64,000 nt of DNA from Flaccisagitta enflata. Its lineage: Eukaryota; Chaetognatha; Sagittoidea; Aphragmophora. The stretch is taken from contig OZ231128.1 in NCBI GenBank assembly GCA_965153355.1, positions 19,282,001-19,346,000 of the forward strand. The letters are read 5' to 3'. Below the pieces are notes generated by a model that was not told where the DNA came from, ran no database searches, and saw nothing but the letters and a program-made list of their open reading frames with translations. Of this stretch, positions 27,009 to 37,660 are shown piece after piece. A program made the translations under genes and the position numbers. Every line of letters starts with the position of its first letter. The stretch's first letter is position 1.

Positions 27009-27443
27009 AAATTATTTGATTACCACGTGGATCAAAAAAAAGACGCACCTGATTATCAATCAATGAAATAGAAATGAAAATTTATTTTAACTATTTCTAA
27101 AACAGACGTTTTGAAAGATTTTCAAATTATCTTTCAATCTAGACCAATTCCAGGTTTGTATCTCGAACGGTTTAGAAGCTAGAGCTCTGCAAAGAGAAGC
27201 ACTTATTTGCTAAAATGCATTTTTACATAGGGATTGCAAAATTGAAATGGGCAATGTTTTCACTCAAACTAATGCCATTTCTAAACGAAAAAAGATAGCA
27301 ATACCAGATTGGCGCCAAATGAAAGTACTTTTGAAGGGCTTTCAAATAATCTAAGATTTTAATATGTTTTTTAAGATTCAAAGGCAAAATGGGTCATTCA
27401 AAAGTGCGTCTTTTTTTTTGAGTCGTATGGTAATAAATCATTT
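27009..27443. mobile_element. TIR element 'AAAAAAAGACGCAC'
   Basis: Left end ATTATTTGATTACCACGTGG and ATCAAAAAAAAGACGCAC. Inverted right end GTGCGTCTTTTTTTTTGAGT and CGTATGGTAATAAATCAT. Interior AT-rich with GGCGCCAA. A related inverted copy is at 55905-56270. Confidence 0.65.
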
Positions 27444-27459
27444 CATAATTTTGGATTTT

Positions 27460-27498
27460 TTATTTAAAAGCTTCTTTATCTATTTGATTTTCTTTCCC

Positions 27499-27529
<31 letters not shown>

Positions 27530-27945
27530 TTGGTTATCTTTTCCATTAAAAAGGAAATAGGCAGCTTTAGACGGCATTGTTTCTCCACAACGTATTTTTT
27601 TTTTACTTTTAAGATTTTATCTGTGGCAACGAAAACGGAATTTGAGGATAAACAAGCTGTTGCAAAGTTATCCGCCATTATGGTGAACCAGTCCATCCCT
27701 TTCCCCTGAACCGCCTTCAAAATGAGGGCTGAATCTTGTTTTCCCTTTCTTTTGAAATGCGTCGACCAAAAAAAGGCAGAGTTGCATACAAGCAGAAAAG
27801 CAGAAAAGCAGAAAAGCAGAAAAGCAGAACTGCCGTAAAAGTCAGTTTTTATAGACTCAACGTCAAAAGACGCGGTTGTTGTCATTCTTGAGTTTCCAAA
27901 AGACGAGCGAGAAAAAAAAAAACCTTTTTTTTTAGTCTCGTGCAC
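27460..27945 (-). CDS. Uncharacterised open frame, 161 codons
   Basis: Open without repeats except a short (GCAGAAAA)n tract at 27797-27828 that encodes a Phe/Cys/Leu-rich segment. The N-terminal part (SSFGNSRMTTTASFDVESIK) and middle (DSALILKAVQGKGMDWF) look protein-like, but so does part of the + strand here (27611-27700 and 27853-27910). No family recognised. It may be a fragment of a transposon or chance. Confidence 0.15.
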
Positions 27946-28160
27946 GCGACTCTACAATCCGTTTTGTCCGTCCGTCGGTCGGTCCGTCCATCCGTCCATC
28001 GGTTAGTCGGTTGGTCGGTCACGTTTTACTTCTTTTTATGATTTTATTCTCTGACCTCACAGCTCCTGCCCAAATGGTCTAGTGACCTTAAATATGGCCC
28101 CTGCCCACCCGCACGCGATTTCAGTAGCCGTGTATCCGGCCTTGTTTTAGTCAAGGACAC
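27930..28160 (+). mobile_element. AGTCGCGTGC element plus start of a second copy
   Basis: TTTAGTCTCGTGCACGCGAC TCTACAATCCG through to CAGTAGCCGTGTATCCGGCC TTGTTTTAG. It is followed directly by TCAAGGACACGCGACTCTAC ACCTTG, which looks like the start of a second, decayed copy. Confidence 0.75.
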
Positions 28161-28768
28161 GCGACTCTACACCTTGCCGAGGCGGGCCGTCGGTCGATCC
28201 CTCCTTACGGAACATTATCGATTTTTTTTGTCTTTCTTATAGGGTTTTAAGTCAATTTGAGTTGTGTATGATAAAGTGTGAGTATTTTCTTTTCTTTTCT
28301 CCCTTTTGTAGAACTGCCCTTACCTTAACGTCCGTGACTAATGTCCTTTGAAGGGCTTGTTTTATTTTACTTTCTTTTTTTATCTTTCTGCATATCTGGA
28401 ATGCCCTTCCCTCAGTCTGTTATTTGTAAGATTTTCAACCCTTACTCTGTCTGTCTTTACGTTCTTGTCTTTTCCCAGTATTAGTTTTTTCTTCCATTAT
28501 GAGCTTTTCTCCATCAGTTTATGTGCATTTCTTCATAGTTGTTTTTTCTCAGTATTTGCCATAGAGAGACAGTTTGTCCTGATGTTCTTTTTCAACATTT
28601 TTGTCTTTTCTCGGTAGTCATCTGGTCCTTTTCTAAAAGGGGGAGATAGACTCTGTTGGCGTTGCGGAATAAATTGGGTCCGTTTGATCGTTTCGTCAAT
28701 TTGGGATTGATTGATGGACTGCAGGTTGACATTTGTTTCGCTTGACAAAGTTTCGTTTACCCAGTTTT

Positions 28769-28770
<2 letters not shown>
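28161..28770. other. T/C-rich sequence, nothing recognised
   Basis: AT- and pyrimidine-rich sequence leading into the CAT tract. No exon-like frame. Confidence 0.35.
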
Positions 28771-29715
<945 letters not shown>

Positions 29716-29942
29716 TCTGTATATTTTTCATTTTCATCATTACTTTGTTAGTTTTGCATCATATCATCACTCTCATAATCATTTTCACATCGGTCATAGC
29801 AGTCTACCTTCTCTCCACCTTCTCTTTGGTCCATGGAGACTAGTTTTCCCTTTCTTATCTTCTTAGCTTAGGCATCTTAATCCATTGTTTTACATGGCGC
29901 CTTCATCTATATCCTTCCAACAAGGTCCCTATTGTCTCTCTA

Positions 29943-30498
29943 CAGTATGTTTCAACTCGTTTGGAACATTATACGACGGCATAACTCTAGAAGTAATAGA
30001 GATAATTTAATTCTGAAAAAAGTCTTGCATATGTGATTGTTTGGCATTTTATGATGATTGATCCCCATGATTTTTTTGGAAAAATCTAATCTCCTTAACA
30101 TCTCATAAAGTAAAAATAGTGCTTTGCAAAGCAAGTTACATTGTTGTTCAGTGAAAAAAATTGTTTATTTATCTTGCTTTGATTTTTTTTCAAATTTGAG
30201 ATTTTCATTCCAGATAGGTTTCAGATATAAGATATTTTGATGAGGTTTATGAAAATAGAGAGAGAAAATTCTCTTTAGATGCAATTTGTTGAAAAAAAGG
30301 GAGAAAAATAACCTTTTTGCATAATTTGACCCTAACTTCCTCAGGGTGTAAAAACTATCCAGCTTCTGTAGAAAATCCCTGAGGATTGTTTAGTATAAAA
30401 ACTATTACCTATACAAGGCTTTTTTCAGAATTAAATTTTCTCTATTACTTCTAGAGTTATGCCGTCATATAATGTTCCAAATGAGTTGAAACATACTG
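29943..30498. mobile_element. TA-flanked TIR element, ends CAGTATGTTTCAACTC
   Basis: 556 bp with inverted ends of about 75 bp (CAGTATGTTTCAACTCGTTT ... AAATGAGTTGAAACATACTG) and TA on both sides (29941-29942, 30499-30500). No coding frame. Confidence 0.8.
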
Positions 30499-30587
30499 TA
30501 TCTGTGATTCTGTCTGCCTACCTGCTCTCTGTCTCTCTCTGTCTCTCTGTCTCCCTCACTGTCTGTCTGTCTGTCTGTCTCTCGTTC

Positions 30588-30591
30588 TCTC

Positions 30592-30684
<93 letters not shown>
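30588..30684. repeat. (CT)n microsatellite
   Basis: Follows short CTGT/CTCT mixed units from about 30505. Confidence 0.95.
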
Positions 30685-30687
<3 letters not shown>

Positions 30688-31079
30688 GTGTCTTTTTTTG
30701 TGTAATAACGATTTCTTTTTTCCAAACCATTATTTCTTCAATATCAACGAGACGAATTATTAACTTAGCCTCTAGACATTTCTTTTTCTGCTCAAAGCGT
30801 TGACAGAGTGTAGAGACATATTCGGTGGAAAAAGACATTTTTCTTTCGCAGTTGTCATTTTTTAGCCGTTTACGCCCAGCGCGTACATATCTCTTCTGCG
30901 TATTTTTCATTTTGTCAATGTATGGGTAGTGGATCTTCTGAAGCCTTTTTCTCTTTGTAGTTAAACCCCGCTGTAACGAACGTCGACAGAGAAAAACGAT
31001 TCTTAACTTTTATTGACCAACTTCTGCTATTGCTAATATAGTAGATAAAAAGAAATAATATGAGGTCACCAGATTACTG

Positions 31080-31394
31080 TTACAGAATTCTCGTGTCTGA
31101 TATACTTTGATATAGCTGTATTAACCAAATGGTAGGATGCTGAATGTAGTTTACACAGTAATTTTTTTGGGAATCATTGCAATGACACTCAATTCCATCA
31201 CAGCCGTCACTAGTCACTGCAAAAGAAAAGCATAAGCATCTTGCAATATCTGGTGGCAATGCCCCAAGTTCCGCACTTGCTCTGAAAAACTCTGGGTTCT
31301 CCATATGTCTTTTAATCTCTCTTCTCATCATGGTTTTAGTTGCAAGAAATTGAGTGGGAGCAAGACTCAAGATTTCATAACATAGCAGACACAC
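31080..31394 (-). CDS. Uncharacterised open frame, 104 codons, Cys-containing
   Basis: Opposite strand to the host gene, inside its intron. Composition is not repeat-like: MMRREIKRHMENPEFFRASA and ELGALPPDIARCLCF, then SDGCDGIECHCNDSQ. I recognise no family. It could be an exon of a nested gene, a transposon remnant or chance. No clear promoter or splice context was seen. Confidence 0.2.
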   Translation of the reverse strand: MCLLCYEILSLAPTQFLATKTMMRREIKRHMENPEFFRASAELGALPPDIARCLCFSFAVTSDGCDGIECHCNDSQKNYCVNYIQHPTIWLIQLYQSISDTRIL

Positions 31395-31476
31395 AACTTG
31401 TAATTGAGGAGGGAGAGGGACGCTTTGAAGGGCTATTGAATGTAGCTAACAATGAATCTTTTTTTTTCTCCTTCAG

Positions 31477-31630
31477 TCTCGCAGTGAAGCTCGTCTTGCC
31501 GAGATCGACTCAGGACGCCATCTTCAGCTGCAACTCGTCGCCAAAAATCGAATTGGCGAAGTGGCCTACAATGTTACCATTGATGCAGTCTGCAGACAAA
31601 AACCCAACCACGATGTTAACAAAATTAAAG
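31477..31630 (+). CDS. Exon with Ig/FN3-like C-terminal strand pattern (phase 0 to 1)
   Basis: A strong acceptor (TTTTTTTTCTCCTTCAG) and donor (ATTAAAG|GTATAG) bound 154 bp, open in frame. It reads SRSEARLAEIDSGRHLQL, then QLVAKNRIGEVAYNVTIDAV and CRQKPNHDVNKIK. The 'VAKNRIGEVAYNVTI' stretch closely resembles the F-G strands of FN3 or Ig domains ('A.N..GE....V.I') and has an NVT glycosylation site. This is the best domain-level evidence for an extracellular adhesion or receptor protein. Its 3' half and donor are repeated downstream at ~116-bp spacing. Confidence 0.7.
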
Positions 31631-32640
31631 GTATAGCACAAAAGGAATGTTTATTTGCTGGAAGGTTTGCTTGCATATGCCTACAATGTTGGCATCGATG
31701 CAGTCTGCAAACCAAAACTCAACCATGATGTGAACGTAATCAAGTGTTTGGCACGAAGGGGAATGTGTATTTGCTTGGATGTTTGCTTGCATATGCCTAC
31801 AATGTTACCATCGATGCAGTCTGCAGACAAAATTAAAGGTATCGCACAAAAGGAATGAATATTTGCTCGAATGTTTGCTTGCATATGCCTACAATGTTGT
31901 CATTGATGCAGTCTGCAAACCAAAATTCAACCGTGATGCAGGCGTGTATAAAGTTGAGCATTCCCCCGGCGGGGGAAATAAATCAAGGGTTTGGAGATGG
32001 GGAAGAAAATCAAAAGTTTGAAAAAAAGAAAAAAGAAATTTTTTGAAGATCTAACACTTATGGTAGTACTAAAAGGTAAAATGCAATTACTACAAAACAA
32101 TTTACCACTATTTAAACCTAATGAATACTGTTTTATTGCTTTGTGGGGAAGAAAATCATAGATTTTGTAACGCGACGCGACGCGTCACGGGGAAGAAAAT
32201 CAAAGGCAGGGGGGGAATAAGATCAAAAGCCGCTCAACTATATACACCCCTGCCATGATGTAAACATAATCAAGTGTTTAGCATGAAGGAGAATGAGTAT
32301 TTGCTTCGATGTTTGCTTGCATGATTACTCGCATAATTGCTTGCGAAGGCTTTATCATTGAAGCAGTTTGAAGAGAAAAACACCCCCCAATGTCAATAAA
32401 ATCAGTGGTGCGTCATGAAAGCGAATTTGTATTTGCTCGCATATTTGCCTGCATGATTGCTTACATGTTTGATTGCATATGCCTAAGACATCACTGAAGC
32501 AGTTTGCAGACGAAACTCAGCCACGATGTCAACAATATCAAACGTTTGGCATGAAAGGAAATGTGTATTTGTCTCCATGTTTGCTTGTATTTTTGCTTGC
32601 ATATGCTTACAATGTCTCAACCAGAATGTCAGCAAAAGAG
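31631..32640 (+). repeat. ~116-bp tandem array of the 3' edge of exon 31477-31630
   Basis: Units marked by TATGCCTACAATGTT start near 31680, 31796 and 31888, with weaker ones near 32350-32380, 32480-32540 and 32600. Each aligns with the exon's end (GATGCAGTCTGCARACMAAA, AACCAYGATGT) plus ~60 bp of the following intron (AAAGGAATGTTTATTTGC). The unit near 31796 has lost ~24 bp but keeps AAATTAAAGGTAT (donor). Decay grows with distance from the exon. Confidence 0.75.
31940..32257 (+). mobile_element. Short element with CGCGACGCG core, copy 2, inside the exon-edge array
   Basis: GGCGTGTATAAAGTTGAGC, CCCCCGGCGGGGG, CGCGACGCGACGCGTC, then TCAACTATATACACCCCTG. It interrupts an array unit between CCGTGATGCA and CCATGATGTAAACAT. 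Confidence 0.7.
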
Positions 32641-33469
32641 AGTATTGGGAGAGAAATGCAAGACTGCCAAAACATATTAGACTGTACATAATCATATATA
32701 GACATGTACAGAAAATGACACGTCCGTTATGCAAGAGCAGCAATTTTACACAAGCGTCATATTCATAGCCACTTAGCTTTTATTGTTTCCCTGTTTCGTA
32801 TATTCGACTCAATTGTTGTCAACTTAATTTAAACGACACAAAGATCCAACACCAACTAACGAGTTACTTATTGCCCCTTCCTAAAATAGCGACTCTCTTC
32901 TTTTTATTTTTCTCCACAAAAGCTAAACTGTACTCATAGGAATATGAAAATAAGTGTTTCGTGTATTGCCAGATTTTTAGATCATATGAGCCAAGATCTG
33001 TAATTATAGTTTCTGATAAGATGATATAAAGATATAACAGTCTCTGAACAGATGATTTGGCAGGTAAAACAATCAAGCAGCTCAAGACTTGATGATTTTT
33101 TCAAATATTTTACTCAATCAGCTTGAGCGTTTTAAACCCTTGTCCATAAGAGAGAGCCTGCCGGGCTCAGAGTTCTCAAAACATGAGAGCCCGAGAGCAA
33201 AACAGAGAGCATCGGGCTCTAAAATCCGGCCTGGATTGATGATAATTATTCAACAATGAAATGAGATGAGATGAGATGAGAGGTAGTGCCCCTAGTAGAT
33301 CTTTCGTCCGCATGGCGGGGACGTCTTGATGGGTTGGATTTGTACAATGACACTGCCACAAATGCAATTCACGGTCATTGTTAAAATAGTTTTACATCAT
33401 CAATGGTACTATTCTTTTTTATCAGTTTTACATCATCAAAGAGTACTATTTTTTTTTTTTTTATCACAG
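32641..33469. other. Intron sequence with duplicated acceptor region of the next exon
   Basis: Mostly AT-rich. A compact GC-richer block (about 33150-33370, GCCTGCCGGGCTC, GCATGGCGGGGACGTCTTG) may be a transposon remnant. Just before the exon, TTTTACATCATCAA...TACTATTTTTTTTATCAG occurs twice (about 33390-33426 and 33427-33469), so the acceptor region is duplicated too. Confidence 0.5.
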
Positions 33470-33658
33470 GAAGCATTCCTGAAAACGGGGATCCAAAGTC
33501 GCGTCCAGGCGTTGGAATTATTGGCAGCGGAGACAAAGACGACGAAATTCATCTCCAACTGGCGCCGGCCACAAATCAAACCTACGGCGCCACACTCACA
33601 ACTGAACAACTCTTCATTGTCATCTTAGCCATTTTAGCCTCTATCGCATTCCTTACTG
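33470..33658 (+). CDS. Exon with juxtamembrane linker and transmembrane segment (phase 1 to 1)
   Basis: Acceptor T(13)ATCACAG, donor CCTTACTG|GTAAGC, 189 bp. It reads GSIPENGDPKSRPGVGIIGS, GDKDDEIHLQLAPATNQTYG, then ATLTTEQ and LFIVILAILASIAFLTG. The first part is Gly/Pro/charged linker with an NQT glycosylation site. The last 17 residues are a hydrophobic membrane segment, which places the preceding exons outside the cell and the following one inside. The phase fits exon 31477-31630 exactly. Its last ~70 bp with donor are repeated eight times downstream. Confidence 0.7.
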
Positions 33659-34300
33659 GTAAGCAGGCCACACTCACAACTGAACAACTCTTCATTGTCA
33701 TCTTAGCTATTTTAGCCTCTATCGCATTCCTTACTGGTAAGCAGGCCACACTCACAACCGAACAACTCTTCATTGTCATTTTAGCCATTTTAGCCTCTAT
33801 CGCATTCCTTACTGGTAAGCAGGCCACACTCACAACTGAACAACTCTTCATTGTCATCTTAGCCATTTTAGCCTCTATCGCATTCCTTACTGGTAAGCAG
33901 GCCACACTCACAACTGAACAACTCTTCATTGTCATCTTAGCCATTTTACCTCTATCGTATTCCTTACTGGTAAGCAGGCCACACTCACAACTGAACAACT
34001 CTTCATTGTCATCTTAGCCATTCTAGCCTCTATCGCATTCCTTACTGGTAAGCAGGCCACACTCACAACTGAACAACTCTTCATTGTCATCTTAGCCATT
34101 TTAGCCTCTATCGCATTCCTTACTGGTAAGCAGGCCACACTCACAACTGAACAACTCTTCATTGTCATCTTAGCCATTTTAGCCTCTATCGCATTCCTTA
34201 CTGGTAGGCAGACCACACTCACGTGTGAGGAACTAGATAATGTCATCTTAATCTCTCGGGCATTCATATCGGTATTCATATTGGTAACTTACCAATGGTA
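33659..34300 (+). repeat. 78-bp tandem array of the transmembrane exon's 3' edge and splice donor
   Basis: Donor-like ACTGGTAAGCAG occurs at 33659 (the exon's own), 33737, 33815, 33893, 33970, 34048, 34126, with ACTGGTAGGCAG at 34204. Spacing is 78 bp except one of 77. Units are almost identical. Because 78 bp is 26 codons and GTAAGCAG is read through, the array is an open frame of TLTTEQLFIVILAILASIAF, LTGKQA repeats until the 77-bp unit breaks it. Decayed units continue to ~34450 and, after the retrotransposon, beyond 47738. Confidence 0.9.
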
Positions 34301-34451
34301 AGTTGCTCAGACTCACGACTGAACAAGATTGGTGGCCACCTTAGCGATTCTATTGCTTTCCATACTGGTGAGTGGTCCGAACTCATGTGAGAGGAACTGG
34401 ATAATGTCATTTTAATCTAACTAACTCTCCGTGGCCATCTTAGCTATTTTA

Positions 34452-34456
34452 ACCTC
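34452..34456. repeat. Target site duplication (left), ACCTC
   Basis: ACCTC abuts the left LTR and recurs at 47738-47742 right of the other LTR. The joined flanks read as one decayed 78-bp unit. Confidence 0.85.
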
Positions 34457-35370
34457 TATAAATTACGCCCACGAGTTTCAACTGGCACTGTCTATGAGCG
34501 TCTATCTGACTGACGACTTGTGGTGAAAGAAAGTTGGCCGATTGGAAAATAGGAAGGCGATCGTCTCGTTTATTCCATAAAAATTTCAACAACTGAAGAG
34601 AGGGGGAAAAATGAAAGGGAAAGTGGGCGTTAATTGTGATCAGCAAACGCAAAAGATAACATGAAATCGAGATAGGACACAATAAGGACAGAAACAGCAC
34701 ATGACAACATGTTCATCTTCTTCAGAGCCCATGCCACCTGATAATACCTGCCCCTGCCCCGGCCCATCCCATTAAATTCATCCATATCATCCCTATAGCA
34801 AGCTGATCGGGCAAGCGATAAAAACCATACTAAAATCCGGCGATAAAAATGCAAAAGGGCAAAAGACAAATAACAGACCGGAAGACAAGATAAAACAACG
34901 ATAATAAAAAACAAACACGCGTCTATAAAACTTACTTTTAGGCCCACTTTCGTTGGTTTCAACCCACAGTCTGTCGAAGTCAAATTAACGTTAATTGTCC
35001 GTTCATTAGTTTATCTGCAATAAAAAGATGAGAGATTATTGAAATTAGTGAATTCCAAGGGCGCATTCAGACGATCACGAAAAATCAATCAATCACTTTA
35101 AGAAGCAATGCCGTAAATAAATAAAATCAATCAATCCAAAAAATTGGATGATACGAAAGACGAGATACGTATGTTCGCCTACGTAATAAAAACAAATGGC
35201 ACAAAATACAAGGCGCAACCATATGGTTACCCATCTAGCGTTCAATATAAAAAATGGCGAGAAACAAAAGACGCGGGCATTGAATAATCGAAAAAGAGAA
35301 AAAGCCAAAAGCACGCAAAAGAGACAAAAGCACACATACCCAATAGACGGACGGACATACATTTCTAACA
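34457..35370 (-). repeat. BEL 3' LTR
   Basis: 914 bp. On the - strand it starts TGTTAGAAATG and ends GCGTAATTTATA, so the ends are TG...TA rather than the usual TG...CA. An AATAAA signal on the - strand lies at 34569-34574 (TTTATT on +). Confidence 0.9.
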
Positions 35371-36425
35371 TTCTGCCCCATTTTTGGAATTTCACGAATT
35401 TCAAAAATCCGACACCTAGTTTCCAGTCGGGGAAACCCTACTAAAAAACCGATACTACCTTCCTTAAAAAAAAAATTTACATAGACCCCCCTCCCCCCCG
35501 TCCACCGCCTCTTACATCCCCACCCTAACTATCAACAGATCGACGATTGCACGAATGATGATTCCCGTCCGGAAAGGATCCACCACCAGCAAATTTGCAA
35601 CGATCAATGACGACGCGGATGGAGACGAGGCGGCGACGAGGAGGTTGAGGCGCCCGTTCTGAAAAAGTTAAAGGGAAAGGGGGGGGGAAGGGGAACGGGC
35701 CTAGGAGCACTCCAAGCCTGGGATTTGACTTGAGAGTGGAAAATGATAAGTGGGGGCATACTACTAAAACATGTCATACGAAAGTATTCGTAATAATGAC
35801 TAAAAAGACCATGTCTAAAACAAACAAAACAAAAAATGTACATGTTCCAAGGAACCAAACAAAAACAAGACAAAATAAATAAGTTACTAACTATCTATAA
35901 AAACGAATCTGTAAGGTAAAAAGAAATTGGTAAGCATCATGGAACGACCACATCACCTGCGCCTTCTCCATTACAGAGACGAGCGGGTCATTCCGGAAGC
36001 TCCAACACCTCGTCAATCTGTGGGCGAAAGGCGATGAATGATGTCGTCAACGGCGACCGCATCGAAAGGCGCAGGTGGTGCAGCCGTCTGAGAATGTATC
36101 CTCCCCGAAGGGAAGAAAAAGAAAGAGAAAAATGGGGGCAGATTGATTAGTAAAGTTCTTATCGTACACAGATTCAAATTTACAACAAAAACTCAACCTC
36201 AACCCTTCCCAAACCATGATACTTACGCGGGCGTTTTTCGCCAGGCCCCGGGGCGGACGTCATTCCCACGCCCCGGGTAGCGCCCCCGACTTGGCCGGCC
36301 TGTCCATCGATGGGATGAGGATGTGATGGTGGAATACGATCCTCAGCGAATGGCGGCGCTCTCCACGCCATGTTGCAAATTGGTAGTTAAATTGAACAGC
36401 AACTGGACGTGGCACCAATCAGCGT
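35371..36425 (-). other. Non-coding 3' part of the BEL element
   Basis: No long frame. A donor-like GCGTAAGTATCATGG lies on the - strand near 36215-36229, and there is a C-rich run at 35488-35500. The candidate polypurine tract abuts the 3' LTR. Confidence 0.5.
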
Positions 36426-36920
36426 TTAGCTGGCGGTCTGATTTTTCCAAGGCCTGGTTCGATTTTTCTTATTCCCAGGCTTGGGAGCGTCTTTTTGCGA
36501 TAGGATCTGCTGACCGACTTTTTCTGCAGGAGAAGACGCAGGAGGTGGAGATGCTGCATCGCGATTCGGCGCCAGTCGAAATTTAGGACGCACAGCGGAC
36601 GCAGTTTTGAAGTCGACGGCCATAGCCGCCTTTGCGCGTTCCACAGCTTCCTCTTTCTTCTTAGCCTTCATCGCACAGGCCTGCTTCTCCTTTTCAAGCT
36701 GCTTCTCCAGTTCCACGACTCGCTTATTGCCTTTGACCACCTCATTGTCCGCAGCCATTGCTGCTCGAGGAGCATCGTCTCTCTCCTTTTGGATGTTGCG
36801 ACGAATCCTCTCGTCTAAGACTTGACGAGCCGCTTCAACTCGTTGACGCGGCGGAAGCGACGCGAAGAAGTCTTTTGGAAGCCTTGATGCTAAATTCTTC
36901 ACCACCCCAATGGAGCATTT
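36426..36920 (-). CDS. Extra retrotransposon frame c, coiled coil
   Basis: No ATG start. It reads VVKNLASRLPKDFFASLPPR, then a long charged helix (VVELEKQLEKEKQACAMKAK, KKEEAVERAKAAM) likely to form a coiled coil, and a basic tail (PGNKKNRTRPWKNQTAS). It overlaps frame b at a GGGG homopolymer (36905-36908), the likely site of a 1-base shift. Confidence 0.45.
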   Translation of the reverse strand, partial: KCSIGVVKNLASRLPKDFFASLPPRQRVEAARQVLDERIRRNIQKERDDAPRAAMAADNEVVKGNKRVVELEKQLEKEKQACAMKAKKKEEAVERAKAAMAVDFKTASAVRPKFRLAPNRDAASPPPASSPAEKVGQQILSQKDAPKPGNKKNRTRPWKNQTAS

Positions 36921-37660
36921 GAGGTCAGTGAAGAGGCTTCACGTAGCAATGACTCGGCGATGTGGTGTCCATGCGCAGGATCAAAGGCTGGATCCGACGG
37001 GGGAGGCGGGTTCTGCACTTGCTGCAGACCTTGGGCAGACTCGGTTTGCTGACGAGGCGCTACACCAGCTTTAACAGATGCCGAAGCACCGCCAACTAGT
37101 TCGCTTCCTACCGCTGCTTTCGATGGCTGCGAGTGAAAGGAAGACGCTCCCGTCTGCTGACCAGAGACTTGAGGTTTAACAGCGGACGCCGAAGCACCGC
37201 AAGTAGAACCTCCCTTGGTTGCTGCTTTATGCTTCTTCCCAGCTCTCTTGGTCTTCTTCCCCTTTGCTGCCGCTGCCCCAGGCGCCTGATTCAGCCTCTG
37301 GGTTGCTGCCAACGTTGCCGTCGACGAACCACTTGAAGCTTCTCCTTGGCCTTTGGGCGTTACTGCTGCAGGGGGCGCGCCTGGAGGCGCTTGAAGGGGG
37401 CCTTTGCTTTTGGAATCTGGCCCTTTTTGTTGACTCGGCACGTTGCGCGTTTGTGGAGTCTTTCCCCGACGTGATCTCTTCGATTTTTGTGAGGGAGTGA
37501 CGTCACGAGGACCCTGTTGCTGCTGATTTGGGGGATGAACCAATCCAGGGCGCGATTGACGACTTCCTGATGCTGTAGAGTGAATTGCCGCTGATGTAGC
37601 TGCGGCTGCGTCGAGCACAAATACCGCTGGTGGAGTTGCGGAAGCGTCGACTTTGAAGTT
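36899..37660 (-). CDS. Extra retrotransposon frame b, Ala/Pro/Gln/Lys-rich
   Basis: No ATG start. It opens after a TGA near 37665 and overlaps frame a. It reads VDASATPPAVFVLDAAAATS, later RGKTPQTRNVPSQQKGPD and GKKTKRAGKKHKAATKGG: disordered and basic, as in RNA-binding tails. It ends NAPLGW then TGA at a GGGG run, where frame c takes over. Probably the middle of one protein split by small indels. Confidence 0.4.
   Translation of the reverse strand, partial: NFKVDASATPPAVFVLDAAAATSAAIHSTASGSRQSRPGLVHPPNQQQQGPRDVTPSQKSKRSRRGKTPQTRNVPSQQKGPDSKSKGPLQAPPGAPPAAVTPKGQGEASSGSSTATLAATQRLNQAPGAAAAKGKKTKRAGKKHKAATKGGSTCGASASAVKPQVSGQQTGASSFHSQPSKAAVGSELVGGASASVKAGVAPRQQTESAQGLQQVQNPPPPSDPAFDPAHGHHIAESLLREASSLTSNAPLGW

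Noticed and set aside
33659-34220. CRISPR-like regular repeat
   Set aside because: Units are contiguous and near-identical with no unique spacers, and derive from the adjacent exon.
33582-34279. - strand frames reading MAKMTMKSCSVVSVACLPV
   Set aside because: Antisense of the 78-bp array whose + strand frame and splice borders are better supported.
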